From: Pseudomonas sp. Irchel 3A7
GTDB lineage: Bacteria > Pseudomonadota > Gammaproteobacteria > Pseudomonadales > Pseudomonadaceae
Length of the DNA: 64,000 bases
Assembly: GCF_900187565.1 (NCBI RefSeq)
Contig: NZ_FYED01000022.1
Coordinates: forward strand, 1-64,000
Direction: 5' to 3'
The number at the start of each line of letters is the position of its first letter. Position 1 is the stretch's first letter. The notes beneath the pieces were generated by a model, which was not told the DNA's origin, searched no databases, and saw only the letters and a list, made by a program, of their open reading frames with translations. Position numbers and translations under genes: made by a program. Positions 35,063 through 43,206 of this stretch are shown piece after piece.

Positions 35063-36274
35063 TCAGACCCGTGCAGCGGTTACAGCGGCCGAGCCCCAGG
35101 TGGTTCTCCAGCGACGCTTCACGCCATGCAGGCCGAACCAGGCGAGGACAGCGAGACTGGCGAACAGCCACAGCGCCATCTGGTAGCTGCCGGTGCTTTG
35201 TTTGATCGCACCCATGCCGGCGGCGAGGGCAAAACCGCCAATGCCGCCAGCCATGCCGATCAGGCCGGTCATTACGCCGATCTCCCGACGGAAGCGCTGT
35301 GGAACCAGCTGGAACACCGCACCGTTGCCTGCCCCAAGACCCAGCATGGTGCAGACGAAAAGTGCCAGGGCCGCGTAGGAGCTTGGCAGGTTGAAACCCA
35401 CGGCCGCGATGCAGATCGCCGCTACGGTGTACATCGCCAGCAAGGTGCGGATGCCGCCGAAGCGATCAGCCAGGGCGCCACCCAAAGGACGCATCAGGCT
35501 GCCGCCGAACACGCAGGCCGCGGTGTAGTAACCGGCGGTCACCGGGCTCAGGCCATACTGGTCGTTGAAATAACCGGGCAGGGCACTGGCCAGGCCAATG
35601 AAGCCGCCGAAGGTCACACAGTAGAAGAACATGAACCACCAGCTGTCGCGGTCGCCCAGCGCCTTGAAGTAGTCGGCCATCGACTTGGCTTTCGGCCGTT
35701 CGGGGGCGTTTTTGGCCAGCCAGGCGAAGACGATCAGGGTCAGGATCAGCGGGATCAAGGCGAAGCCGAATACATTGCTCCAGCCAAACGCCGCTGCCAG
35801 CACTGGCGCAATCAGCGCGGCCAGCACGGTGCCCGAGTTACCGGCCCCGGCGATGCCCATGGCTTTGCCTTGATGCTGCGGCGGATACCATTGTGATGCC
35901 AGGGGCAGGGCGACGGCGAAAGAGGCGCCAGCCATGCCCAGGAACAGCCCCAGCAGCAGCGCTTGCTCGTAGCTGTGGATCCCGAGTTTCCAGGCACCGA
36001 ACAACGCACAAATGACGATCACTTGACCGATGATGCCGGCGGTTTTCGGTGACAGGCGATCAGCCAGCATGCCCATCACAAAGCGCAACACCGCGCCGGC
36101 CAGAATCGGCGTGGCCACCACCAGCCCGCGCTGTTGGGTGGTCAGGTGCAAGTCACCGGCGATTTGCACCGCCAGGGGGCCGAGCAGGTACCAGACCATG
36201 AAGCTCAAATCGAAATAGAGGAAGGCCGCGAACAGGGTCGGGGTATGGCCGGATTTCCAGAAGCTTGAATTCAT
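35063..36274 (-). CDS. nasA: Nitrate/nitrite MFS transporter
   Basis: 403 aa NarK-type permease with about 12 helices. Two nitrate signatures are visible, GAGNSGTVLAALIAP and LGLGAGNGAVFQLVP, which line the substrate path. It imports nitrate for assimilation. Start ATG 36274 (MNSSFWKSGHTPTLF) has GAGGTG upstream; an ATG at 36313 adds a tail without a binding site. A NasT-type leader with terminator (36368-36453) precedes it, so expression depends on antitermination. It is followed by the kinase-phosphatase gene. Nitrate and nitrite reductase genes are not present in this window. Confidence 0.94.
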   Translation of the reverse strand: MNSSFWKSGHTPTLFAAFLYFDLSFMVWYLLGPLAVQIAGDLHLTTQQRGLVVATPILAGAVLRFVMGMLADRLSPKTAGIIGQVIVICALFGAWKLGIHSYEQALLLGLFLGMAGASFAVALPLASQWYPPQHQGKAMGIAGAGNSGTVLAALIAPVLAAAFGWSNVFGFALIPLILTLIVFAWLAKNAPERPKAKSMADYFKALGDRDSWWFMFFYCVTFGGFIGLASALPGYFNDQYGLSPVTAGYYTAACVFGGSLMRPLGGALADRFGGIRTLLAMYTVAAICIAAVGFNLPSSYAALALFVCTMLGLGAGNGAVFQLVPQRFRREIGVMTGLIGMAGGIGGFALAAGMGAIKQSTGSYQMALWLFASLAVLAWFGLHGVKRRWRTTWGSAAVTAARV

Positions 36275-36367
36275 CGCGCACCTCAGCTGATAGGAGTCTC
36301 GAACGGGATTCATGCAGGTGGGGCGCCTCAGGGCCGCACCACCGGCCCCGAGCTATGGGGCCAAAAC

Positions 36368-36453
36368 AAAAAAAACGCCGCTACCCGATTCGCCAGGGGC
36401 AAATGGGGTGAGCGACGTCTTTGTCGTAGGTGGGGCAACCGCCGTTGGTTACC
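36368..36453 (-). promoter_or_regulatory. nasA leader: two-hairpin ANTAR (NasT) target plus terminator
   Basis: In the order of transcription: hairpin P1 (36453 to 36434) has GGTAACC/GGTTGCC stems and hexaloop AACGGC. Hairpin P2 (36426 to 36413) has CGAC/GTCG stems and hexaloop AAAGAC. An intrinsic terminator follows, with arms 36406-36418 and 36375-36386 and a U8 run (36368-36375). Both hexaloops have A at position 1 and G at position 4, as ANTAR proteins require. P2 overlaps the terminator's first arm, so NasT-stabilised P1/P2 would prevent termination. Confidence 0.85.
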
Positions 36454-36510
36454 TGTGGCGATTACCTAGCGAGATTTGTGCCAACAGCCAGCTATGCAGG
36501 GAAAGAGCTT

Positions 36511-36636
36511 TTGTGGCGAGGGAGCTTGCTCCCGCTCGGCTGCGCAGCAGTCGTAAATCCAGTAATACCTGATTCATCGGATTGCCTGATTTTAGGGCCG
36601 CTGCGCAACCCAGCGGGAGCAAGCTCCCTCGCCACA
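36511..36636. repeat. REP pair, GTGGCGAGGGAGC family
   Basis: Inverted TTGTGGCGAGGGAGCTTGCT arms with a spacer of about 76 bp, between nasT and the nasA leader. Confidence 0.88.
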
Positions 36637-36649
36637 GAGGAGCGGGGCT

Positions 36650-37225
36650 TCAATTAAGCAACTCACTCATGGCAATGATCTGCTCCGCCACCTGGATCAG
36701 CTTCTGCTGGCGGCTCATGGCCTGGCGGCGCATCAGGGTGTAGGCCTCTTCTTCGTTGCAGTCCTTCATTTTCATCAGCAGCCCCTTGGCCAGCTCGATA
36801 CGCTTGCGCTCGGCCAGTTGCTGGTCGCGGGCATGCAGTTGCGCGCGCAAGGCCTGGTCGCTTTCGAAACGGGCCATGGCCACGTCGAGAATCGGCTGCA
36901 AGCGTTGTGCGTGAATGCCTTCGACGATGTAGGCACTGACCCCGGACTTGATCGCCTGGCGCATCACGTCGGGGTCGTGTTCGTCGGTAAACATCACGAT
37001 CGGCCGTGGCTGGTCGCGGCTCACCAGCACCACTTGCTCCATCACATCGCGGCCGGGTGACTCGGTATCGATCAGAATCACGTCCGGACGCACCGTTTCG
37101 ACGCGTTCGGGCAGGTCGATGGTCAGCCCGGACTCGTCGATCACCTCGAAGCCGGCTTCGATCAGGGCCGCTTTCAGGCGCCCGACTTTTTTCGCGGTGT
37201 CGTTGATCAGCAGGATACGCAACAT
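36650..37225 (-). CDS. nasT: ANTAR-domain antiterminator NasT
   Basis: 191 aa. An N-terminal receiver domain (D53 in VILIDTESPG) leads through a coiled coil (LRAQLHARDQQLAERKRIE) to the RNA-binding ANTAR domain (ELAKGLLMKMKDCNEEEAYTLMRRQAM). NasT binds two-hairpin leaders and lets RNA polymerase pass the terminator when nitrate frees it from NasS. GGAGA lies eight bases before ATG 37225. It follows nasS by 15 bp. Confidence 0.95.
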   Translation of the reverse strand: MLRILLINDTAKKVGRLKAALIEAGFEVIDESGLTIDLPERVETVRPDVILIDTESPGRDVMEQVVLVSRDQPRPIVMFTDEHDPDVMRQAIKSGVSAYIVEGIHAQRLQPILDVAMARFESDQALRAQLHARDQQLAERKRIELAKGLLMKMKDCNEEEAYTLMRRQAMSRQQKLIQVAEQIIAMSELLN

Positions 37226-37240
37226 ATTCGCAGTCTCCTG

Positions 37241-38452
37241 TCAGCGGCTGGCAATAAGGGGCGAGCTGTCGCTCATGGCGTGCAGCTTGAAGCTGCGGGC
37301 GTAGCCGGCCGGATCAGACCCATCCCAGACCCTGCCGTCGATCAGCTGGCTGCTGCGCATTGCTTCGCTCGCAGAAGCGACTCCGACGGCACTGGCGGCC
37401 TCTCGGTACAAGTCTAGTTGCTGGACCTGACGGGCCACCGCGAGGTAATCCGGATCGTCGCGCAACAACCCCCAGCGACGGAATTGGGTCATGAACCACA
37501 TGCCATCGGACAGGTACGGCAAATTGACCTCGCCATCAGCATGGAAACGCAAGGCGCGCGGGTCTTGCCAGCGATTGCCGAGACCGTCGGCGTAGTCACC
37601 CAGCAGACGCGGTTCGATGCAGTCGAGCGGGGCGTCGAGGTACTGCGGTGCGCTGAGCAATTGCGCGGTGCTGCGGCGATTTTCGGTGCTGTCTTCGATG
37701 AAACGGCTGGCTTGCAGGATTGCCATCACCAGCGCCCGGGCGGTATTGGGGTATTGCTCGACGAAGGCGCGGGTGCAGCCCAGGACCTTTTCCGGGTGAT
37801 CGGGCCAGATGGTCTGGGTCGTCGCCAGGGTAAAACCGAGATCCTGTTGCACCGCGCTGGCGGACCAGGGCTCGCCGACACAAAAACCGTCGATGCGGCC
37901 CGCTTGCAGGTGCGCGACCATTTGCGGCGGCGGCACCACCACGCTGTCGACGTCCTGCAACGGATGAATGCCCTGACTGGCGAGCCAGTAATACAGCCAC
38001 ATGGCGTGGGTGCCGGTGGGAAAGGTCTGAGCAAAGGTCAGTTTTGGGCGAGTTTGGTGCACGTGTCGGTGCAGTGCCTCAGGACCGGTCACGCCCAGGC
38101 TCTGTAAACCGTGGGAGAGGTTGATGCTCTGGCCGTTCTGGTTCAGCCCCATGAGCACGGCCATGTCGGTCGCGGCCACGCCACCGATGCCCAGGTGCAC
38201 GGCATAGATCAAGCCGTAGAGACTGTGGGCGGCGTCGAGTTCTCCGCTGACCAGTTTGTCCCGCAGATTGGCCCAGGACGGTTGGCGCTTGAGGTTCAGG
38301 GTCAGGCCGTAGGGCTGGGCGAACCCCTGGGTGGCGGCAACCACCACCGAGGCGCAGTCGCTCAGGGCCATGAAGCCCAGATTGATTTCGGTCTTTTCCG
38401 GGGCATCGCTGCCATTGACCCAGGCCAGAGGGCCGGCTGACGGTTCGTTCAT
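37241..38452 (-). CDS. nasS: Nitrate sensor NasS (cytosolic NrtA-like)
   Basis: 403 aa periplasmic-binding-protein fold without a signal peptide, as expected for a cytosolic sensor. Typical ligand-domain blocks are INLGFMALSDCASVVVAA near the start, LDAAHSLYGLIYA and FCVGEPWSA. Without nitrate NasS binds and inhibits NasT. Start ATG 38452 (MNEPSAGPLAWVNG) has AAGGTG eight bases upstream; the frame stays open far beyond only because it is antisense to pyrD. A leader terminator ends 16 bases before the ATG. Confidence 0.93.
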   Translation of the reverse strand: MNEPSAGPLAWVNGSDAPEKTEINLGFMALSDCASVVVAATQGFAQPYGLTLNLKRQPSWANLRDKLVSGELDAAHSLYGLIYAVHLGIGGVAATDMAVLMGLNQNGQSINLSHGLQSLGVTGPEALHRHVHQTRPKLTFAQTFPTGTHAMWLYYWLASQGIHPLQDVDSVVVPPPQMVAHLQAGRIDGFCVGEPWSASAVQQDLGFTLATTQTIWPDHPEKVLGCTRAFVEQYPNTARALVMAILQASRFIEDSTENRRSTAQLLSAPQYLDAPLDCIEPRLLGDYADGLGNRWQDPRALRFHADGEVNLPYLSDGMWFMTQFRRWGLLRDDPDYLAVARQVQQLDLYREAASAVGVASASEAMRSSQLIDGRVWDGSDPAGYARSFKLHAMSDSSPLIASR

Positions 38453-38468
38453 CGCGTGTTCACCTTGC

Positions 38469-38558
38469 AAAAAAAAGCGTCGTCCCGGGTCCTTGCACAC
38501 GCAAGTCCGGGTGACGACGCCATTGTCCTGGCACTCATCCCGTCGTTGGCATGGGTGC
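38469..38558 (-). promoter_or_regulatory. nasS leader: second ANTAR-type two-hairpin element plus terminator
   Basis: In the order of transcription: P1 (38558 to 38531) is a stem with two mismatches and hexaloop AACGAC (38542-38547). P2 (38527 to 38516) is a short GAC/GTC stem with hexaloop AATGGC (38519-38524). A terminator follows, with outer stem GCGTCGTC/GACGACGC (38513-38520, 38477-38484), inner CTTGC/GCAAG and a U8 run (38469-38476). Hexaloops again have A1 and G4, and P2 overlaps the terminator arm. Spacing from P1 to terminator is close to that in the nasA leader. The stems are weaker than there. Confidence 0.7.
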
Positions 38559-38680
38559 TGATGACTGAGCGGGTGCAAGGCATATGCCATCGCCGGCTGT
38601 TTTTCTCTTGCGCCTCGCCTGTGGACCTGTGCCCGGCTATAATCGCCGCCACTTTTCGCCGCCCTGAGTCCAACCCGCCC

Positions 38681-39700
38681 ATGTACACCCTGGCCCGTCA
38701 GCTGTTGTTCAAACTTTCCCCGGAAACTTCCCACGATCTGTCCCTGGACCTGATCGGCGCGGGCGGGCGTCTGGGGCTCAACGGCTTGCTGTGCAAGGCA
38801 CCGGCGAAGATGCCGGTAAGTGTCATGGGGCTGGACTTCCCGAACCCGGTAGGGCTGGCGGCCGGTCTGGACAAGAACGGCGCGGCCATCGACGGCTTTG
38901 CGCAGTTGGGTTTCGGTTTTGTCGAGATCGGTACCATCACCCCGCGTCCGCAGCCGGGCAACCCGAAGCCACGCCTGTTCCGTCTGCCGGAAGCCGAGGC
39001 GATCATCAACCGCATGGGGTTCAACAACCTCGGCGTCGATCACCTGCTGGCCCGCGTGGCGGCGGCCAAGTACAAGGGCGTGTTGGGCATCAACATCGGC
39101 AAGAACTTCGATACGCCGGTCGAGCGTGCCGTCGACGATTACCTGATCTGCCTGGACAAGGTCTACGCCCACGCCAGCTACGTGACGGTCAACGTCAGTT
39201 CGCCGAACACCCCGGGCCTGCGCAGCCTGCAATTCGGTGACTCGCTCAAGCAATTGCTGGCCGACCTGGCTGCACGTCGCGCGGAACTGGCGCTGCGTCA
39301 CGGCAGGCACGTACCGCTGGCCATCAAGATCGCCCCGGACATGACCGACGAGGAAACCGCCCAGGTCGCCCAGGCACTGATTGAAACCGGTATGGACGCG
39401 GTCATCGCGACCAATACCACCCTGAGCCGCGTGGGCGTCGAAGGCATGGAGCATGGCGACGAGGCGGGCGGTCTGTCGGGCGCACCGGTTCGCGACAAGA
39501 GTACCCACACTGTGAAGGTGCTGGCGGCCGAGCTGGGCGGTCGCTTGCCGATCATCGCGGCGGGCGGCATCACCGAAGGCAAACACGCAGCCGAGAAAAT
39601 CACCGCGGGCGCAAGCCTGGTGCAGATCTATTCGGGCTTTATCTACAAAGGCCCGGCATTGATTCGCGAGTCGGTCGACGCTATCGCCGCCCTGCGCTGA
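38681..39700 (+). CDS. pyrD: Dihydroorotate dehydrogenase (quinone)
   Basis: 339 aa class-2 enzyme that oxidises dihydroorotate to orotate at the inner membrane, passing electrons to ubiquinone. The N-terminal helices (MYTLARQLLFKLSPETSHDL) are the class-2 membrane tunnel. FMN and substrate blocks include GLAAGLDKNG, NRMGFNNLG, VNVSSPNTPGLR (catalytic Ser), and IIAAGGITEG. Start ATG 38681 matches the family; upstream frame is not protein-like. It is divergent from nasS, whose leader overlaps this promoter region. Confidence 0.97.
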   Translation: MYTLARQLLFKLSPETSHDLSLDLIGAGGRLGLNGLLCKAPAKMPVSVMGLDFPNPVGLAAGLDKNGAAIDGFAQLGFGFVEIGTITPRPQPGNPKPRLFRLPEAEAIINRMGFNNLGVDHLLARVAAAKYKGVLGINIGKNFDTPVERAVDDYLICLDKVYAHASYVTVNVSSPNTPGLRSLQFGDSLKQLLADLAARRAELALRHGRHVPLAIKIAPDMTDEETAQVAQALIETGMDAVIATNTTLSRVGVEGMEHGDEAGGLSGAPVRDKSTHTVKVLAAELGGRLPIIAAGGITEGKHAAEKITAGASLVQIYSGFIYKGPALIRESVDAIAALR

Positions 39701-39712
39701 CGCAAGGTGCTG

Positions 39713-39847
39713 TTGTGGCGAGGGAGCTTGCTCCCGCTGGGCTGCGAAGCGGCCCCAAAACCATCCAATTGAGCGTGTCAGGTAAAGCGTGGTTGCAGGA
39801 TTTACGACTGCTTCGCAGCCGAACGGGAGCAAGCTCCCTCGCCACAA
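39713..39847. repeat. REP pair, GTGGCGAGGGAGC family
   Basis: Inverted TTGTGGCGAGGGAGCTTGCT arms with a spacer of about 80 bp, between convergent pyrD and rmf. Confidence 0.88.
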
Positions 39848-39883
39848 AGGTGGTTGCGTTTTTATTGGATTTCCAACAGACAT

Positions 39884-39908
39884 AAAAAAGGGCTCCTCGA
39901 AGGAGCCC
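39884..39908 (-). terminator. Intrinsic terminator of rmf
   Basis: On the minus strand GGGCTCCT (39908-39901) pairs with AGGAGCCC (39897-39890), loop TCG, followed by six T (39889-39884). Confidence 0.88.
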
Positions 39909-39993
39909 CTGGGCCGTAGCCCGCCGTCCGGATGGGACGTGCGTGGTTAATTCGTTGCGTAATCAGATTGTGTGTCGGAGTGTGTGCCCTGTG

Positions 39994-40209
39994 TTAGCCG
40001 ACGGCGTGAAGTTCGTTGAGTCTGTGGATTCCCGCAGTGCCGGTCATACCGTCCCAGTTGTCGCCGCGTCCTTCTCGCCAGCCGTTAATCCAGGCTTGAC
40101 GTACCGACGGTAGAGTAAATGGGCAAAGCTCACGGGATTTGCCACCAACGCCATATTGATATCCGCGCAAAAATGCTCTTTCCAACGGATCACGCTTAAG
40201 TCTTCTCAT
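39994..40209 (-). CDS. rmf: Ribosome modulation factor
   Basis: 71 aa, basic, with the RMF blocks AFLRGYQYGVGGKSRELCPF and RQAWINGWREGRGDNWDG. RMF joins 70S ribosomes into inactive 100S dimers in stationary phase. Pseudomonas RMF is longer than the E. coli one, consistent with the length here. It stands alone between pyrD and rlmL, with a terminator 86 bp downstream and a long AT-rich promoter region upstream, fitting growth-phase control. Confidence 0.95.
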   Translation of the reverse strand: MRRLKRDPLERAFLRGYQYGVGGKSRELCPFTLPSVRQAWINGWREGRGDNWDGMTGTAGIHRLNELHAVG

Positions 40210-40738
40210 AGGGTGTAGCCCTCACTTGTTGACTGTTTTTATCGCGTCGACCTCAATCGAGGTCAGGCAGAAAAACTCTGCCGTTGGGGGCTCGCTGCCG
40301 GCGTGGCGAGCCAAGGTGTTGACGTCATTGCGGCGCCAACCTGTATTGAGTTCTAACCAATGCGTCACATCGAGGGAATGATCGTTTTGTCATAAGCACG
40401 TAACCGTTAATGTGGTATGGCCATAAGTAACACGATGTTCTCCGCGTATTTATTGATCAAAGCCCTGTATGATCGGCCCCCCGCAGGATGAAGGGTTTAA
40501 TCCTTTGGTGAGAATGCCTCGCGTTGCAGTGGGGATTATTCGACGAAGGGTCGACTTATGACATTTTGTTGCATCAACTTTTTTATCTGTCCTTGCATCT
40601 AAGCTCTTTTAACCCGAGCAGCAAGGGTGGGACGGCACACCTTCGTGCCACGCGGGCGCTCTTCGAGAAAAGCGCCTGATTGAAAACCGGGCCGGCAATG
40701 CGTTGCCGGTTCACTCAGCCAAAGGCACAGAAATCCTC
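40210..40738. other. 529-bp intergenic region, rmf/rlmL divergent promoters
   Basis: No gene is supported. About 40350-40620 is AT-rich compared with flanks, as expected for promoter DNA of a stationary-phase gene. Three hairpins cluster at 40634-40709 next to rlmL. Confidence 0.5.
40634..40709 (+). promoter_or_regulatory. Three consecutive hairpins upstream of rlmL
   Basis: GGCAC/GTGCC (40634-40638, 40645-40649), GGCGCT/AGCGCC (40655-40660, 40671-40676) and CCGGCAA/TTGCCGG (40692-40698, 40703-40709). No T-run follows any of them. They may form a structured leader of rlmL or a small RNA. Confidence 0.45.
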
Positions 40739-43009
40739 ATGTCCGATCGTTTCGAACTCTTCCTCACTTGCCCAAAAGGCCTTGAAGGCCTGCTCATCGA
40801 GGAAGCCGTCGGGCTTGGCCTTGAGGAAGCACGTGAGCACACCTCTGCCGTGCGCGGCATGGCCACCATGGAAACCGCTTATCGCCTGTGCCTGTGGTCG
40901 CGCCTGGCCAACCGGGTGCTGCTGGTACTCAAGCGTTTCCCGATGAAAGACGCCGAAGATCTCTATCACGGCGTACTCGACATCGACTGGCAAGACCATA
41001 TGCTCAATGACGGTACCCTGGCGGTCGAGTTCAGCGGTCATGGCTCGGGTATCGACAACACCCACTTCGGTGCGCTGAAGGTCAAGGACGCCATCGTCGA
41101 CAAGCTGCGCACGCCGCAGGGCGACCGTCCGTCCATCGACAAACTCAACCCCGACCTGCGCATCCATCTGCGTCTGGACCGTGGCGAAGCCATTCTGTCC
41201 CTCGACCTGTCCGGCCACAGCCTGCACCAGCGCGGTTATCGCTTGCAGCAAGGCGCGGCGCCGCTGAAGGAAAACCTCGCGGCAGCGATCCTGATCCGTT
41301 CCGGCTGGCCACGTATCGCGGCCGAAGGCGGCGCGCTGGCGGACCCGATGTGTGGTGTGGGTACCTTCCTGGTTGAAGCGGCGATGATCGCCGCCGATAT
41401 CGCGCCGAACCTGCGCCGCGAGCAATGGGGTTTCACCGCTTGGCTCGGCCACGTGCCGGCGCTGTGGAAAAAACTCCATGAAGAAGCCGCCGAGCGCGCC
41501 GCCGCCGGCCTGGCCAAGCCACCGCTGTGGATTCGCGGTTACGAAGCCGACCCGCGCCTGATTCAGCCGGGTCGCAATAACGTCGAGCGTGCCGGCCTGA
41601 GCGAGTGGATCAAAATCTACCAGGGCGAAGTCGCGACGTTCGAGCCGCGTCCGGACCAGAACCAGAAAGGCCTGGTGATCTGCAACCCTCCCTATGGCGA
41701 ACGTCTGGGTGACGAGGCGAGCCTGCTCTACCTCTACCAGAACCTCGGCGAGCGTCTGCGTCAGGCCTGCCTGAACTGGGAAGCCGCGGTGTTCACCGGC
41801 GCGCCGGACCTGGGCAAGCGCATGGGTATCCGCAGCCACAAGCAGTATTCGTTCTGGAACGGCGCCTTGCCGTGCAAACTGCTGTTGATCAAAGTGCTGC
41901 CGGATCAATTCGTCACCGGCGAGCGTCGCACCCCGGAACAGCGTCAGGCCGAGCGTGAGCAGGCTGAATATGATCAGGCGCCGAGCGAGCCGCAAGAGCG
42001 CAAATACAACAAGAACGGCAATCCGATCAAGCCAACTCCAGCCCCCGCGCCGGTGGTCGAGCAGCCTCGCCTGAGCGAAGGCGGGCAGATGTTTGCCAAC
42101 CGCCTGCAAAAGAATCTCAAGGGCCTGGGCAAGTGGGTCAAGCGTGAAGGTATCGACTGCTACCGCGTCTACGATGCCGACATGCCGGAATATTCCATGG
42201 CCATCGACCTGTACCAGGATTGGGTCCACGTCCAGGAATACGCCGCCCCCAAATCCATCGACCCGGAAAAAGCCTCGGCGCGCATGTTCGATGCCCTGGC
42301 CGCGATTCCGCAGGCGTTGAACATCGACAAGAGCCGCGTGGTGGTCAAGCGCCGCGAGCGCCAGAGCGGTACCAGGCAGTACGAGCGCCAGGCGGCGCAG
42401 GGCAAGTTTGTCGAAGTGAACGAAGGCGGCGTGAAGCTGCTGGTGAACCTCACCGATTACCTCGATACCGGCCTGTTCCTGGACCACCGGCCGATGCGCC
42501 TGCGCATTCAGAAAGAGGCGGCCGGCAAGCGCTTCCTCAATCTGTTCTGCTACACCGCCACCGCCAGTGTTCATGCGGCCAAGGGCGGCGCGCGCAGCAC
42601 CACCAGTGTCGACCTGTCGAAGACCTATCTGGACTGGGCACGGCGCAATCTGTCGCTGAACGGTTTCTCGGACAAGAACCGTCTGGAGCAGGGCGATGTG
42701 ATGGCCTGGCTGGAGGCGAGCCGTGACGAGTACGACCTGATCTTCATCGACCCGCCGACCTTCTCCAACTCCAAGCGCATGGAAGGTATCTTCGACGTGC
42801 AGCGTGACCAGGTGCAATTGATCGACTTGGCCATGGCGCGGTTGGCCACCGGTGGGGTTTTGTACTTCTCCAACAACTTCCGCAAGTTCGAGCTGGAGCC
42901 CAATCTTTCCGAGCGTTATGCGATCGAAGAGATCACCGCCCAGACCATCGATCCGGATTTTGCGCGCAATGCCAAGATCCACCGCGCGTGGAAAATCACG
43001 GCCCGTTGA
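40739..43009 (+). CDS. rlmL: Bifunctional 23S rRNA methyltransferase RlmKL
   Basis: 756 aa fusion. The N-terminal part (THUMP RNA-binding domain at about 45-155, then a Rossmann methyltransferase with NPPYGERL near 317) is RlmL, which makes m2G2445. The C-terminal part (about 540-756, LDTGLFLDHRPMR, then NLFCYTATASVHAA and DPPTFSNSK near 671) is RlmK, which makes m7G2069. A charged linker (about 400-450) joins them. Start ATG 40739 (MSDRFELFLTCPKGLEG) fits the family; the ribosome-binding site is weak. Confidence 0.95.
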   Translation: MSDRFELFLTCPKGLEGLLIEEAVGLGLEEAREHTSAVRGMATMETAYRLCLWSRLANRVLLVLKRFPMKDAEDLYHGVLDIDWQDHMLNDGTLAVEFSGHGSGIDNTHFGALKVKDAIVDKLRTPQGDRPSIDKLNPDLRIHLRLDRGEAILSLDLSGHSLHQRGYRLQQGAAPLKENLAAAILIRSGWPRIAAEGGALADPMCGVGTFLVEAAMIAADIAPNLRREQWGFTAWLGHVPALWKKLHEEAAERAAAGLAKPPLWIRGYEADPRLIQPGRNNVERAGLSEWIKIYQGEVATFEPRPDQNQKGLVICNPPYGERLGDEASLLYLYQNLGERLRQACLNWEAAVFTGAPDLGKRMGIRSHKQYSFWNGALPCKLLLIKVLPDQFVTGERRTPEQRQAEREQAEYDQAPSEPQERKYNKNGNPIKPTPAPAPVVEQPRLSEGGQMFANRLQKNLKGLGKWVKREGIDCYRVYDADMPEYSMAIDLYQDWVHVQEYAAPKSIDPEKASARMFDALAAIPQALNIDKSRVVVKRRERQSGTRQYERQAAQGKFVEVNEGGVKLLVNLTDYLDTGLFLDHRPMRLRIQKEAAGKRFLNLFCYTATASVHAAKGGARSTTSVDLSKTYLDWARRNLSLNGFSDKNRLEQGDVMAWLEASRDEYDLIFIDPPTFSNSKRMEGIFDVQRDQVQLIDLAMARLATGGVLYFSNNFRKFELEPNLSERYAIEEITAQTIDPDFARNAKIHRAWKITAR

Positions 43010-43020
43010 TGTTAAACCCC

Positions 43021-43123
43021 TGTAGGAGCGAGCTCTGCTCGTGATGGATTCGAGAGCACCGCGTACATCCAGAAAGTACGCGTTATCGTTATCGACCATC
43101 GCGAGCAGAGCTCGCTCCTACAG
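43021..43123. repeat. REP pair, GTAGGAGCGAGCTCTGCTCG variant
   Basis: Inverted TGTAGGAGCGAGCTCTGCTC arms with a spacer of about 60 bp after rlmL. Confidence 0.88.
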
Positions 43124-43206
43124 CGCTGGTCAAATTAGTGGCTAATAGCTATAACTCAACTCAAGGCCAAAGGGCTTTCCCGCACCTGGCGTTCTGAGTT
43201 GTATTT

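Noticed and set aside
38453..39883. N-terminal extension of nasS back through the pyrD region
   Set aside because: The extra codons are antisense to pyrD and REP sequence. ATG 38452 has a good ribosome-binding site and gives the usual NasS length.
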